Source of the DNA: Pseudomonadota bacterium
Lineage (GTDB): Bacteria > Pseudomonadota > Gammaproteobacteria > Burkholderiales > Thiobacillaceae
Assembly (NCBI GenBank): GCA_030653935.1
Contig: JAURYL010000012.1
Coordinates: 1 to 33,524 of the forward strand
Direction of reading: 5' to 3'
DNA: 33,524 nucleotides
Part shown: one piece after another, positions 1-7,304 of the stretch
Numbering within the stretch: the stretch's first letter is position 1
Layout: every line of letters starts with the position of its first letter
Made by a program: the position numbers and the translations under genes
The notes under the pieces: model-generated
The model's input: only the letters and a program-made list of their open reading frames with translations
Database searches by the model: none
Told to the model about the DNA's origin: nothing

Positions 1-42
1 CTTGCGCCAAATAATGAATTACAGACCGTCAGGATAAGAAAT

Positions 43-115
43 CCGCCGAATTCGGCCCGGCGGCATCAAAAAATCGCCTCAAAATAGGCGAGTTACGCAG
101 TCGGGTATTCGGCGG
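43..115. repeat. Nested inverted repeat, possible structured RNA or regulatory hairpin
   Basis: Outer arms CCGCCGAAT (43-51) and ATTCGGCGG (107-115) are perfect complements. An inner hairpin, CGCCT (75-79) with AGGCG (86-90), sits between them. There is no T-run behind it, so it does not look like an intrinsic terminator. It could be a leader RNA or the end of an upstream repeat cut by the window edge. I do not recognise it as a known riboswitch class. Confidence 0.4.
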
Positions 116-258
116 CGGAGAGTTTTGCAAGAGGCTCACATGTTTATTAACAGGCTTTATTTCGCCTCGTTCTTCATTCTCATATAACGTTTAGTTTATT
201 ATTATACCGTTTTCTCAGCCTCATATTTTTTCGTTATTGTATTTGTTTTTTTGTCGCG

Positions 259-293
259 ACACTCTTTATGCCACACCCAATGAGTGTTTTTTT
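259..293 (+). terminator. Terminator-like hairpin with T-run
   Basis: ACACTC (259-264) can pair with GAGTGT (282-287) and is followed by a run of T to 293. The stem is short and the loop long (17 nt), so the call is weak. If real, it would end a transcript arriving from the left of the window. Confidence 0.3.
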
Positions 294-454
294 ATTCACG
301 GCCTTGAAGTTTTGATTAATAGGATCACACCAATATGGCAAACATAATACTATAAAGGCTATTGTTATCTTACTACCTACTGTTGTTTATTTGAGACATA
401 TTACAACCGGCTTTATTTATAGTTTTGTTTGCTTTAATCTTTTAGGCGGTTATC

Positions 455-937
455 ATGCGTATACGCACATTGCGACGACGACTAACACATTACTTTGGCC
501 CTAACTTTTTTTATCAAATATCTTCTTTTATGTGGAGGATTAAACTTGTCCCATTAGCCGAGCTTTTTAGATATCTTGGAGTATTTATTTTTCATTGCGA
601 TATCAGTTACAAATCAATAATTGGGCAAAGAGTTAGCTTTCCACATTATGGCTTGGGGACTGTTGTTGGGAAATATGTAACGATTGGTGATGAATGCGTA
701 GTTATGCCTGGTGTTCTTTTGGGCGCCACTCTTAGAAACCAAGGGATGCCGAATCTTGGAAAAGGTGTGGTAATTGGTGCCGGTGCAAAAGTACTTGGTG
801 CTATTAATATCGGCGAGGGTGCAGTTGTTGCTGCTAACAGCGTAGTAACTATGGATGTTGCAGCCTTTTCCCTAGTTGGCGGCAATCCTTCTCGCGTTTT
901 AAAGGATAGAATTGAACCAAATGAACTCGATGTTTGA
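455..937 (+). CDS. Serine O-acetyltransferase-like hexapeptide-repeat acetyltransferase
   Basis: A 160-residue protein. The C-terminal two thirds form a left-handed beta-helix of hexapeptide repeats (GTVVGKYVTIGDE, GKGVVIGAGAKVLGAINIGEGAVVAANSVV), ending in a GGNPSRVLKDR tail like that of CysE/WbbJ-type acetyl-CoA-dependent O-acetyltransferases. The first 60 residues are short and basic and lack the full N-terminal helical domain of housekeeping CysE. Together with the polysaccharide genes downstream, this suggests acetylation of a sugar rather than of serine. The gene is markedly AT-rich compared with everything after 1170, a sign of separate acquisition. The next gene is 231 bp away and probably has its own promoter. 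The fold is secure; the substrate is inferred. Confidence 0.8.
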   Translation: MRIRTLRRRLTHYFGPNFFYQISSFMWRIKLVPLAELFRYLGVFIFHCDISYKSIIGQRVSFPHYGLGTVVGKYVTIGDECVVMPGVLLGATLRNQGMPNLGKGVVIGAGAKVLGAINIGEGAVVAANSVVTMDVAAFSLVGGNPSRVLKDRIEPNELDV

Positions 938-1168
938 CCAACCAATTGGGGTTGAAGCATTACATGATTATGTTAATTGCATGAATATTTATGCATGGCA
1001 ATAAAATATCTGTAATATTCTTCAAGCAGTTCTGCAGATTCTTCTATTAATGCAACAAATTATTTCTTGTCGGTTGGCTTGGCATGTAATAACTGATTTT
1101 TCCTGATTTTTCCATTTGTTTGATACTTTGCTATACCCACCCTAATCGGCAATAAATACCGTATTGAC

Positions 1169-2962
1169 ATGAATATAGCATTTTATTTCCATACTCTGCG
1201 CCACCTTCGCCAGGTGCAGATTACTGGCCGGTTGTGGCATCGGTTGAACCCGACGAAGCCTGATCTGAGGACCTCGCCTTCGCTTATGCTGGCAACAGGT
1301 CTATGGGCCAATACGGCAGAATGCCAGGCTTCCATGCTGGCGGTTGATGCCTTTCGCTTTCTGAATGCGTCTGGACAGGTACGGAATTCCGCATCCTGGA
1401 ACGAGCCGACGCAAGAAAAGCTTTGGCTATACAACCTGCATTACTTTGACGATCTGAATGCGGAGGGGGCTGCGGATAGAACAGCCTGGCACCGTGGACT
1501 GATGGCGCGCTGGGTGGCGGAGAACCCGCCAGCCTTCGGCAACGGTTGGGAGCCGTACCCTACTTCGCTTCGCATCGTCAATTGGATCAAGTGGGCGCTG
1601 GCCGGGAATGAGTTGGAACCGGCCTGGGTGCATAGTCTGGCGGTGCAGGCACGCTGGTTACGACGACATATCGAGTGGCATTTGCTGGGTAACCACCTGT
1701 TTGTAAACGCTAAGGCCCTTGTGTTTTCAGGCCTTTTTTTTGCGGGTGATGAAGCTGATGCGTGGTTGGCTCAGGGCTTGAAAATTCTCGGCCGCGAGGT
1801 GCCGGAACAGGTGCTGCCGGATGGTGCGCATTTCGAGCTGAGTCCGATGTACCACGCGATCATTCTTGAGGATTTGCTCGATCTGGTTAACGCGGCAGGT
1901 GTCTGGCCGTGGCGGGTGCCGGTTACTGTGGTCGCGCAGTGGCGGGAAGTGGCGGGTCGGATGTTGCGTTGGCTTGAAGGGATGGTTCATCCGGATGGCG
2001 AGATCGCCTTCTTCAACGATGCGGCTTTGGGTATTGCGCCAGGTTTCGCGGTGCTTTCTGCTTATGCGGGGCGGCTGGGGGTTGAGGTTGCGGGGTTGGG
2101 GGCGGGCAAGGAGCAGGGGGGATTGGGCGATATTCACAGTTGCGCAATTGTTGGAGAAATCCCCCCCAGCCCCCTTTTTTCAAAGGGGGGAGTCGGTGAG
2201 ATGGCTGGCGGCATCGATGAGCATCTGGTCGGTGCCCACACCCCCCCTTTTTCAAAGGGGGGAGTCGGTGCGAGATGCAGGCACTTTGCCGATTCTGGTT
2301 ATGTGCGCCTTGAACAGGGCAATGCGGTGGCGTTGCTGGATGTGGCCCGGATAGGGCCGGATTACCTGCCGGGGCATGCGCATGCCGATACCCTTTCGTT
2401 CGAGCTTTCGCTGTTTGGCCAGCGTGTGGTGGTGAACTCGGGGATTTCTCAATATGGGCTTGGCGCTGAACGTTTACGTCAGCGCGGGACTGCGGCGCAT
2501 AGCACGGTGGAGGTGGATGGCGCCGATTCGAGCGAGGTGTGGGGCGGGTTCCGTGTGGCCCGGCGGGCGCGGCCTTTAGGGTTGTCGATCGCGGATGACG
2601 GGCCTGCGTTGATGGTGAGCTGTGCCCACGATGGGTATCGGCGTTTGCCGGGCAAGCCGGTTCATCGTCGGCGTTGGCGTCTGGATGAACATGCCTTGCA
2701 AGTCAGCGATTCTATTGAGGGCGCCTTTGCAACTGCGGTCGCCCGCTTCTATTTGCACCCCTCGGTTCAGGTGTCTGGGCAAGGTCTGTCAGGTCAATTG
2801 GTCTTGCCTGACGGGCAGGTTGTGAGCTGGTCTGTGGCGGGTGGGGTTGCCCGGGTGGTGGCTGCCTCGTGGCATCCTGAGTTTGGGATTTCTCTACCCA
2901 GCCACTGCGTAGAAATTCAATTCGACGGCGCTGAAGCCGCAATCAACTTTTCCTGGGAGTGA
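1169..2962 (+). CDS. Heparinase II/III family protein (polysaccharide lyase-like), with an in-frame palindromic insertion
   Basis: A 597-residue protein. The N-terminal part (to about residue 310) is an alpha/alpha-toroid domain with WLYNLHYFDDL and LGNHLFVNAKAL. The C-terminal part carries the heparinase II/III-like beta domain with GPDYLPGHAHADTLSFELS and RGTAAHSTVEVDG. Family members in exopolysaccharide loci are thought to cleave or remodel uronic-acid-containing polymer. There is no clear signal peptide. Between the two domains (about residues 329-370) lies a low-complexity stretch containing PPSPLFSKGGVG and later PPFSKGGVG. It is encoded by two C-run/G-run palindromes and is absent from the usual domain layout. 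The reading frame survives the insertion. The gene ends 1 bp before the glycosyltransferase gene, so the two are probably cotranscribed. Confidence 0.85.
   Translation: MNIAFYFHTLRHLRQVQITGRLWHRLNPTKPDLRTSPSLMLATGLWANTAECQASMLAVDAFRFLNASGQVRNSASWNEPTQEKLWLYNLHYFDDLNAEGAADRTAWHRGLMARWVAENPPAFGNGWEPYPTSLRIVNWIKWALAGNELEPAWVHSLAVQARWLRRHIEWHLLGNHLFVNAKALVFSGLFFAGDEADAWLAQGLKILGREVPEQVLPDGAHFELSPMYHAIILEDLLDLVNAAGVWPWRVPVTVVAQWREVAGRMLRWLEGMVHPDGEIAFFNDAALGIAPGFAVLSAYAGRLGVEVAGLGAGKEQGGLGDIHSCAIVGEIPPSPLFSKGGVGEMAGGIDEHLVGAHTPPFSKGGVGARCRHFADSGYVRLEQGNAVALLDVARIGPDYLPGHAHADTLSFELSLFGQRVVVNSGISQYGLGAERLRQRGTAAHSTVEVDGADSSEVWGGFRVARRARPLGLSIADDGPALMVSCAHDGYRRLPGKPVHRRRWRLDEHALQVSDSIEGAFATAVARFYLHPSVQVSGQGLSGQLVLPDGQVVSWSVAGGVARVVAASWHPEFGISLPSHCVEIQFDGAEAAINFSWE
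2155..2275. repeat. Pair of C-run/G-run palindromes inside the heparinase-family gene
   Basis: Two palindromes in direct orientation: C5-TTT, short loop, AAA-G6 at 2170-2190, preceded by GGAGAAATC and C7; and C7-TTT, loop, AAA-G6 at 2241-2262. Both are followed by GAGTCGGTG and then GAGATG-like sequence. They belong to the same family as the copies at 8534-8938, 10301-10341, 11633-11740, 15412-15525 and 17730-17832. Both lie in the coding strand without a stop codon. Confidence 0.85.
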
Positions 2963-2963
2963 T

Positions 2964-4190
2964 ATGCATATTTTGTTTCTGACGGATAACTTTCCGCCGG
3001 AGGTGAACGCGCCTGCCTCGCGCACGTTCGAGCATTGCCGTGAGTGGGTGCGGGCAGGTCACAAGGTGACGGTGATTACCTGTGCGCCCAACTTTCCCAA
3101 GGGTCACGTTTTTGACGGTTATCGCAACCGGCTTTGGCAACGCGAGCAGATGGCGGGTATTCGGGTGATTCGGGTGTGGTCTTACATCACCGCGAATGAG
3201 GGTTTTGTGAAGCGGATTCTGGATTACCAGAGCTTTATGGTGTCCGCGACACTGGCGGCGCTGTTTGTGCCCAAGGTGAGTGTGGTGGTGGGCACTTCGC
3301 CGCAGTTCTTTACGGTGTGTGCGGCATATTTGGTGAGCCGCTTGAAGCGGATTCCGTATGTTTTCGAGTTGCGCGACATCTGGCCGGAGTCGATCAAGGC
3401 GGTGGGTGCGATGAAAGAATCTGCCGCTATCCGGGCGTTGGAGCGTTTGGAGCTGTTTCTTTACCGCAAGGCGGCGCGCATCGTTTCGGTGACGCATTCG
3501 TTCAAGAAAGCGTTGATCTCGCGCGGTGTGGATGGCGGCAAGATTGAAGTGGTGACCAATGGCGTCGACATGACCCGCTTCAAGCCGATGGCGAAGGATG
3601 CGGACCTGGTGCGGGAATTGGGGTTGGAAGGCAAGTTCGTGGCCGGCTATGTCGGCACCCATGGTTTGGCGCATCACCTGGAGACGTTGCTGGACGCGGC
3701 CGAGATGCTGCGCAACACGCCCGATGGCGCCGCGTTCCACTTCATTCTGCTGGGGGATGGTGCGCGTAAGCAGGCGCTCAAGGAGGAAGCGGCGCGGCGC
3801 GGACTGGATAACATGACTTTCATTGATTCGGTTCCCAAGGAGCAGGTGGCTCGCTATTGGTCGTTGCTGGATGTGTCGGTTATCCATCTGAGGAAGACCG
3901 AACTGTTCACGACGGTCATTCCTTCCAAGTTGTTCGAGTGCATGGGCATGGGCTTGCCGGTGCTGCATGGCGTGGCGGGTGAATCGGCCGATATCGTGCG
4001 CAAGGAAGGCGTGGGCATCGTGTTCGAACCGGAGAATGCCGCGCAACTGGTTGAACACCTGAAATTCTTGCAGCGAGACCGTGGCGCCTATGAGGGGTAT
4101 CGGGCGCAGTGCCTGGTTGCTGCGAAGAATTACGATAGAACCGCCATGGCTATGAAAATGCTGGGGGTGGTGACGCAGTTGGGGCGGTGA
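2964..4190 (+). CDS. Glycosyltransferase family 4, WbuB-like
   Basis: A 408-residue GT-B glycosyltransferase. The N-terminal Rossmann domain starts with MHILFLTDNFPPEVNAPASR and carries ELRDIWPESIKAVG, typical of WbuB/WcaI-like enzymes that add a sugar to a lipid-linked O-antigen or exopolysaccharide repeat. The C-terminal GT1 domain (from about residue 205) has VGTHGLAHHLETLL, HFILLGDG and the nucleotide-sugar region IPSKLFECMGMGLPVLHG. It starts 1 bp after the heparinase-family stop, so the genes are translationally close. It probably works at the cytoplasmic face of the inner membrane. WbuB homologues transfer N-acetyl-L-fucosamine, but the sugar here cannot be read from sequence. Confidence 0.88.
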   Translation: MHILFLTDNFPPEVNAPASRTFEHCREWVRAGHKVTVITCAPNFPKGHVFDGYRNRLWQREQMAGIRVIRVWSYITANEGFVKRILDYQSFMVSATLAALFVPKVSVVVGTSPQFFTVCAAYLVSRLKRIPYVFELRDIWPESIKAVGAMKESAAIRALERLELFLYRKAARIVSVTHSFKKALISRGVDGGKIEVVTNGVDMTRFKPMAKDADLVRELGLEGKFVAGYVGTHGLAHHLETLLDAAEMLRNTPDGAAFHFILLGDGARKQALKEEAARRGLDNMTFIDSVPKEQVARYWSLLDVSVIHLRKTELFTTVIPSKLFECMGMGLPVLHGVAGESADIVRKEGVGIVFEPENAAQLVEHLKFLQRDRGAYEGYRAQCLVAAKNYDRTAMAMKMLGVVTQLGR

Positions 4191-4198
4191 GGGGCGGT

Positions 4199-4257
4199 TG
4201 TCATTGCGAGTGGTGGGTGGCAAAGGCAGTTTGAAGGTGGAACTGGATTGCCGCCCG
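4199..4257. repeat. Degenerate CATTGCGAG / GGATTGCCG palindromic repeat
   Basis: GTCATTGCGAGTGG at the left and CTGGATTGCCGC at the right are the two ends of the intergenic repeat found in better form at 5065-5237 and 6412-6579. The centre is diverged. It lies between the glycosyltransferase stop and the hicAB promoter region. Confidence 0.6.
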
Positions 4258-4309
4258 GTGCGACTAAATATAGTTGCTAGAGTCAGCGATGTTTGGTTAG
4301 GATTTGTGC

Positions 4310-4558
4310 ATGGGTAAACACGATAAGTTGCTGGCGAAACTTAAGAATCGCCCGAAAGATTTCTCTTTTCAGGAGATCGCCACTCTGTTGGCAGGGTTTG
4401 GTTATGTACTCAATCAGGGCGGAAGCGGTTCACGAGTCAAGTTCGAGCATGAGCGTTTTGTGCCGATATTCATGCATAAGCCACACCCGTCGCCACTTCT
4501 GAAGCCGTATCAGATTGACCAAGTGCTGGATGTCTTGAAACAGGAGAGCTTGCTATGA
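4310..4558 (+). CDS. hicA: HicA-family toxin (module 1)
   Basis: An 82-residue protein starting at the ATG at 4310, with AGGAT about 8 bases upstream. MGKHDKLLAKLKNRPKDFSF, the central GGSGSRVKF and the C-terminal HKPHPSPLLKPYQIDQVLDVLK match the double-stranded-RNA-binding-like fold of HicA mRNA interferases. The classical GSH motif with its catalytic His reads GSR here, a variant I believe is common in one HicA subgroup; the nearest histidines are in FEHER and HKPHP. The stop overlaps the hicB start by 4 bases, the usual toxin-first hicAB order. A TATAGT at 4269-4274 may be the -10. Confidence 0.85.
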   Translation: MGKHDKLLAKLKNRPKDFSFQEIATLLAGFGYVLNQGGSGSRVKFEHERFVPIFMHKPHPSPLLKPYQIDQVLDVLKQESLL

Positions 4559-4896
4559 AAAATACTATGGATTTCAAGGGTTATACCGGGTCGGTTGAAT
4601 ATAGCGATGACGATGGAATTTTTTTCGGCAAGGTGCAGTTTATCCGCGCGCTGATCAGCTATGAAGGCAGCAACGCGGAAGAGTTGCGCAAGGATTTTCA
4701 CGATGGGGTGGATGATTACCTGGCGATGTGTAAGGAAAAAAACATTACGCCGGAGCAACCATTCAAGGGGTCATTCAATGTGAGGGTTGGCCGTGATCTA
4801 CACCGTCAAATCGCGATCGAAGCAGCGCGGCGCGGCGTGAGTTTGAATAGCCTGATCGTCGCTGCCCTGGAAAAAGAAACACACCACGCGGCGTAG
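4555..4896 (+). CDS. hicB: HicB-family antitoxin (module 1)
   Basis: A 113-residue protein. Residues 1-60 (FKGYTGSVEYSDDDGIFFGKV, LRKDFHDGVDDYLAMC) are the degenerate RNase-H-like HicB domain that masks HicA. The C-terminus (about residues 78-110, FNVRVGRDLHRQIAIEAARR and SLNSLIVAALEKE) is a ribbon-helix-helix DNA-binding domain, expected to bind the promoter and repress the pair. The ATG overlaps the hicA stop. Toxin-antitoxin pairing is clear from domains and order; activity is inferred. Confidence 0.9.
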   Translation: MKNTMDFKGYTGSVEYSDDDGIFFGKVQFIRALISYEGSNAEELRKDFHDGVDDYLAMCKEKNITPEQPFKGSFNVRVGRDLHRQIAIEAARRGVSLNSLIVAALEKETHHAA

Positions 4897-5281
4897 ATAG
4901 TTCTCCGTTGGATTGCCGCGTCGGCTGGCGCCTCCTCGCATTGATGGCGGTCGGTTGTCATTGCCGACGGTGGCAAGGCTATCGGCGCTGCTCGTCATTG
5001 TGAGCGCAGCGCGGCAATCCAGAGGTTTCGTTGTGTTGGCGTAAAGGCAATCAGAGGTTGGAACTGGATTGCCGCGTCGGCTAACGCCTCCTCGCAATGA
5101 CGGTGGGTTGGTTGTCATTGCGAGCGATAGCGCGGCAATCCAGGGCGTGGGGGGTGAGCGATAGCGATCTATTGTTAGTTCGCTGCGCTCACAACGTGGC
5201 TTCTGGATTGCCGCATCGCTTCGCTCCTCGCAATGACTGTTTATTTTTGTCTGCGGACGCAGATTATTTTTAGGATTGACG
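4897..5281. other. Repeat-filled intergenic region between hicB and wecB
   Basis: No gene is seen. The region consists of successive copies of the ATTGCCGCG...CGCAATGAC palindromic repeat in both orientations (about 4910-4950, 4965-5030, 5065-5145, 5205-5237). A short unrepeated tail carries the wecB ribosome-binding region (TAGGA, 5271-5275). Confidence 0.75.
5065..5237. repeat. Composite palindromic repeat, left copy flanking wecB
   Basis: It reads TGGATTGCCGCG...CTCGCAATGAC, then GTTGTCATTGCGAGCGATAG...CGGCAATCCAG, then a spacer containing GCGATCTATTGTTAGTTC, then TGGATTGCCGC...CGCAATGAC. The same composite, including the spacer, recurs in the same orientation at 6412-6579. In spurious reading frames this family gives HCEERSDAAIQ- and LRGGASRRGNP-type peptides; these are not real proteins. 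Confidence 0.85.
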
Positions 5282-6376
5282 ATGAAAACAATCGACATCA
5301 TCGCCGGCGCGCGCCCCAACTTCATGAAGATCGCGCCGATCATCAATGCATTGAAGGCGGCCCAGGCGCGGGGCGGGGCGTTGCGCTATCACCTGATTCA
5401 TACTGGCCAGCATTACGACAAGGCCATGTCCGGCGGCTTTTTCGAGCAGCTCGGCATTCCTGAGCCGGATATCAATCTGGAGGTGGGGTCCGGCACCCAG
5501 GCGGAACAGACCGCCGCGATCATGGTTCGCTACGAGAAGGTTTTGCTGGAACAACGCAGCGACTTGTGCCTGGTGGTGGGGGATGTGACTTCGACCATGG
5601 CGTGTTCCATTGTGGCCCGCAAGCTTGGGGTGCCGGTGGCGCATGTGGAAGGGGGGATTCGTTCGGGTGACTGGTCCATGCCGGAGGAGATCAACCGGGT
5701 GGTGACGGACTCGATCACGAATTGGTTTTTTACGACGAGCGAGACGGCCAATGCGAATCTGCGCCGCGCCGGTGTGGCGGACGACTGCATTTATTTCGCC
5801 GGTAACACGATGATCGATACGCTGCTCAAGCAGATGCCGCGTTTGCAGCCGCCCGGTTTCTGGGCTGAGCTTGGCTTGCAGCCGGGAGCGTATTTCGTGG
5901 TGACCTTGCACCGTCCCGCGAATGTGGATGGCGAACAGCAACTGCTGCGCTTGTTGCATGCCATTTCGGCGGGGGCGCAGGGTTTGCCGGTGGTGTTTCC
6001 GGTGCATCCGCGCACGGCGAAGAATCTGCGGGAATTGGAAGGGCAAATTCCAGGAATGCATTACGTTGATCCGCAGGGGTATCTGGAATTCAACTATCTG
6101 GTGAAACACGCCAAAGGGGTGATTACCGATTCCGGCGGCATTACCGAAGAAACCACGGTCATGGGCGTGCCCTGCCTGACCCTGCGCGATAACACCGAAC
6201 GGCCGGAAACGGTGACGATAGGTACGAATGAGTTGATCGGCACAGACCCGGCCAAGCTTGCTCCGGCCTTGGCGCGCTTGATGGCGGGTGAGTGGAAGAA
6301 AGGCGCCGTGCCCGAGAAGTGGGATGGGCATGCGGCCGAGCGAATCGTGGTGGAGCTGGAGCGGTTGCTGGGGTGA
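5282..6376 (+). CDS. wecB: UDP-N-acetylglucosamine 2-epimerase (non-hydrolysing)
   Basis: A 364-residue enzyme interconverting UDP-GlcNAc and UDP-ManNAc, a cytoplasmic step that supplies ManNAc or its uronate for surface polysaccharide. Family landmarks run throughout: GARPNFMKIAPI at the N-terminus, HTGQHYD, VVGDVTSTMA, HVEGGIRSGDWSMPEEINR (two catalytic-site acidic residues), VTLHRPANVD, VFPVHPRT and TDSGGITEETTVMGVPCLTLRDNTERPE for UDP binding. The ATG at 5282 is chosen over a TTG 6 bases upstream because TAGGA precedes it at a usable distance. The length is normal. The gene sits between two copies of a composite repeat of about 170 bp, separated from the other polysaccharide genes by hicAB. 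Confidence 0.95.
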   Translation: MKTIDIIAGARPNFMKIAPIINALKAAQARGGALRYHLIHTGQHYDKAMSGGFFEQLGIPEPDINLEVGSGTQAEQTAAIMVRYEKVLLEQRSDLCLVVGDVTSTMACSIVARKLGVPVAHVEGGIRSGDWSMPEEINRVVTDSITNWFFTTSETANANLRRAGVADDCIYFAGNTMIDTLLKQMPRLQPPGFWAELGLQPGAYFVVTLHRPANVDGEQQLLRLLHAISAGAQGLPVVFPVHPRTAKNLRELEGQIPGMHYVDPQGYLEFNYLVKHAKGVITDSGGITEETTVMGVPCLTLRDNTERPETVTIGTNELIGTDPAKLAPALARLMAGEWKKGAVPEKWDGHAAERIVVELERLLG

Positions 6377-6411
6377 TTTGTATTTGATCGCTGTGCTCAG
6401 AGGCTGGCTGC

Positions 6412-6579
6412 TGGATTGCCGCGCTTCGCTCGCAATGACGGCGGGATGGTTGTCATTGCGAGCGATAGCGCGGCAATCCAGGGGCGTTGGGTCTGAGCGG
6501 TGGCGATCTATTGTTTGTTCACTTCGCTCAGAGTGTGGCTGCTGGATTGCCACGTCGGCTTTCGCCTCCTCGCAATGAC
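6412..6579. repeat. Composite palindromic repeat, right copy flanking wecB
   Basis: Same order and orientation as 5065-5237: TGGATTGCCGCG...CGCAATGAC, GTTGTCATTGCGAGCGATAG...GGCAATCCAG, a spacer with GCGATCTATTGTTTGTTC, and TGGATTGCC...CGCAATGAC. The left palindrome lacks about 10 bases compared with the other copy. It fills most of the 304-bp gap between wecB and the next gene; the rest is the operator-like region at 6623-6688. Confidence 0.85.
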
Positions 6580-6622
6580 GGGGGGGTGATGTCCGCTTTG
6601 GATTTGTGTTGATTGCCCATTA

Positions 6623-6688
6623 ATGCCCAATATGGGTATGATCATGCCCGATATGGGCATAACCACATGGGCATAACCACATGGGCAT
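6623..6688 (+). promoter_or_regulatory. Operator-like cluster of ATGCCC/GGGCAT palindromes and 14-bp tandem repeats
   Basis: ATGCCCAATATGGGTAT (6623-6639) and ATGCCCGATATGGGCAT (6644-6660) are two 17-bp palindromes, the second with perfect 6-bp arms. The right arm of the second opens a tandem repeat of 14-bp period, ATGGGCATAACCAC, starting at 6653 and 6667. A third ATGGGCAT at 6681 contains the start codon of the HTH-nucleotidyltransferase gene. This is a natural place for autoregulation by that protein's HTH domain. Confidence 0.65.
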
Positions 6689-7304
6689 GACTTCACATTC
6701 CAGACAACAGGCTGCCTCGGCCGGCTTGGCGGGCGCGCTGTTTACTTCCACCCAGCAGCGGGTACTGAGCTATTTGTTTGGTCAGCCGGAGCGCAGTTTT
6801 TTCGGCAACGAGTTGATCAAACTGACTGGGTCGGGCTCGGGTGCAGTACAACGTGAGCTCAAGCGTTTGGTCGATGCCGAGTTGGTGACGGTGACGAAGG
6901 TGGGGAGCCAGAAGCATTTTCAGGCCAACCCGCAATGCCCTATCTATGCCGAGCTATGTGGCATCGTCAACAAAACAGTGGGGTTGGCTGAGCCGCTCAG
7001 GGCTTCCCTGCATGAGCTTCAAGCCCAAGTAGATGCGGCGTTTGTTTACGGTTCTGTGGCCAAAGGGGCCGATACGGCCGGCAGTGATATTGACCTGATG
7101 GTGATCAGTGATACGTTGGGCTACTCGGAGGTGTTTGGTGCGCTTGAACCTGTATCGGTAAGCCTGGGGCGTGTGGTTAACCCTACGGTGTACTCCCGAG
7201 CCGAGTTGGCCAAGAGGTTGGCCGAAAAGAACGTATTTGTGACGCGTGTCATGGCGCAGGCCAAGGTTTGGATTTATGGGGACGACGATGCCATCGCCGC
7301 TTGA
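6681..7304 (+). CDS. HTH domain fused to minimal nucleotidyltransferase (MNT); probable antitoxin of an MNT/HEPN-type module
   Basis: A 207-residue protein (an ATG at 6687 is an equally possible start). Residues 20-90 (TSTQQRVLSYLFGQPERSFFGNELIKLTG and KRLVDAELVTVTKVG) are a winged helix-turn-helix. From about residue 115 there is a Pol-beta-type minimal nucleotidyltransferase core, VYGSVAKGADTAGSDIDLMV, with the GS signature and the metal-binding D-x-D intact. In known MNT/HEPN systems the nucleotidyltransferase adds AMP to the HEPN RNase and silences it; here the HTH would add promoter control. The gene overlaps the next one by 17 bp, and palindromes cover its start. Confidence 0.8.
   Translation: MGMTSHSRQQAASAGLAGALFTSTQQRVLSYLFGQPERSFFGNELIKLTGSGSGAVQRELKRLVDAELVTVTKVGSQKHFQANPQCPIYAELCGIVNKTVGLAEPLRASLHELQAQVDAAFVYGSVAKGADTAGSDIDLMVISDTLGYSEVFGALEPVSVSLGRVVNPTVYSRAELAKRLAEKNVFVTRVMAQAKVWIYGDDDAIAA

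Larger units (their letters stand above)
1..454. other. AT-rich non-coding stretch at the left edge
   Basis: No convincing open reading frame is present. From about position 120 the base composition is clearly more AT-rich than the rest of the window, and it stays so through the acetyltransferase gene to about 1170. Two structured pieces are listed separately: a nested inverted repeat at 43-115 and a terminator-like hairpin at 259-293. The stretch may hold the promoter of the gene at 455, but no -35/-10 pair stands out. Confidence 0.6.

Noticed and set aside
4798-5346. Reverse-strand frame with HCEERSDAAIQ and LRGGASRRGNP peptides
   Set aside because: These peptides come from the ATTGCCGCG/CGCAATGAC intergenic repeat; the frame also overlaps hicB and wecB.
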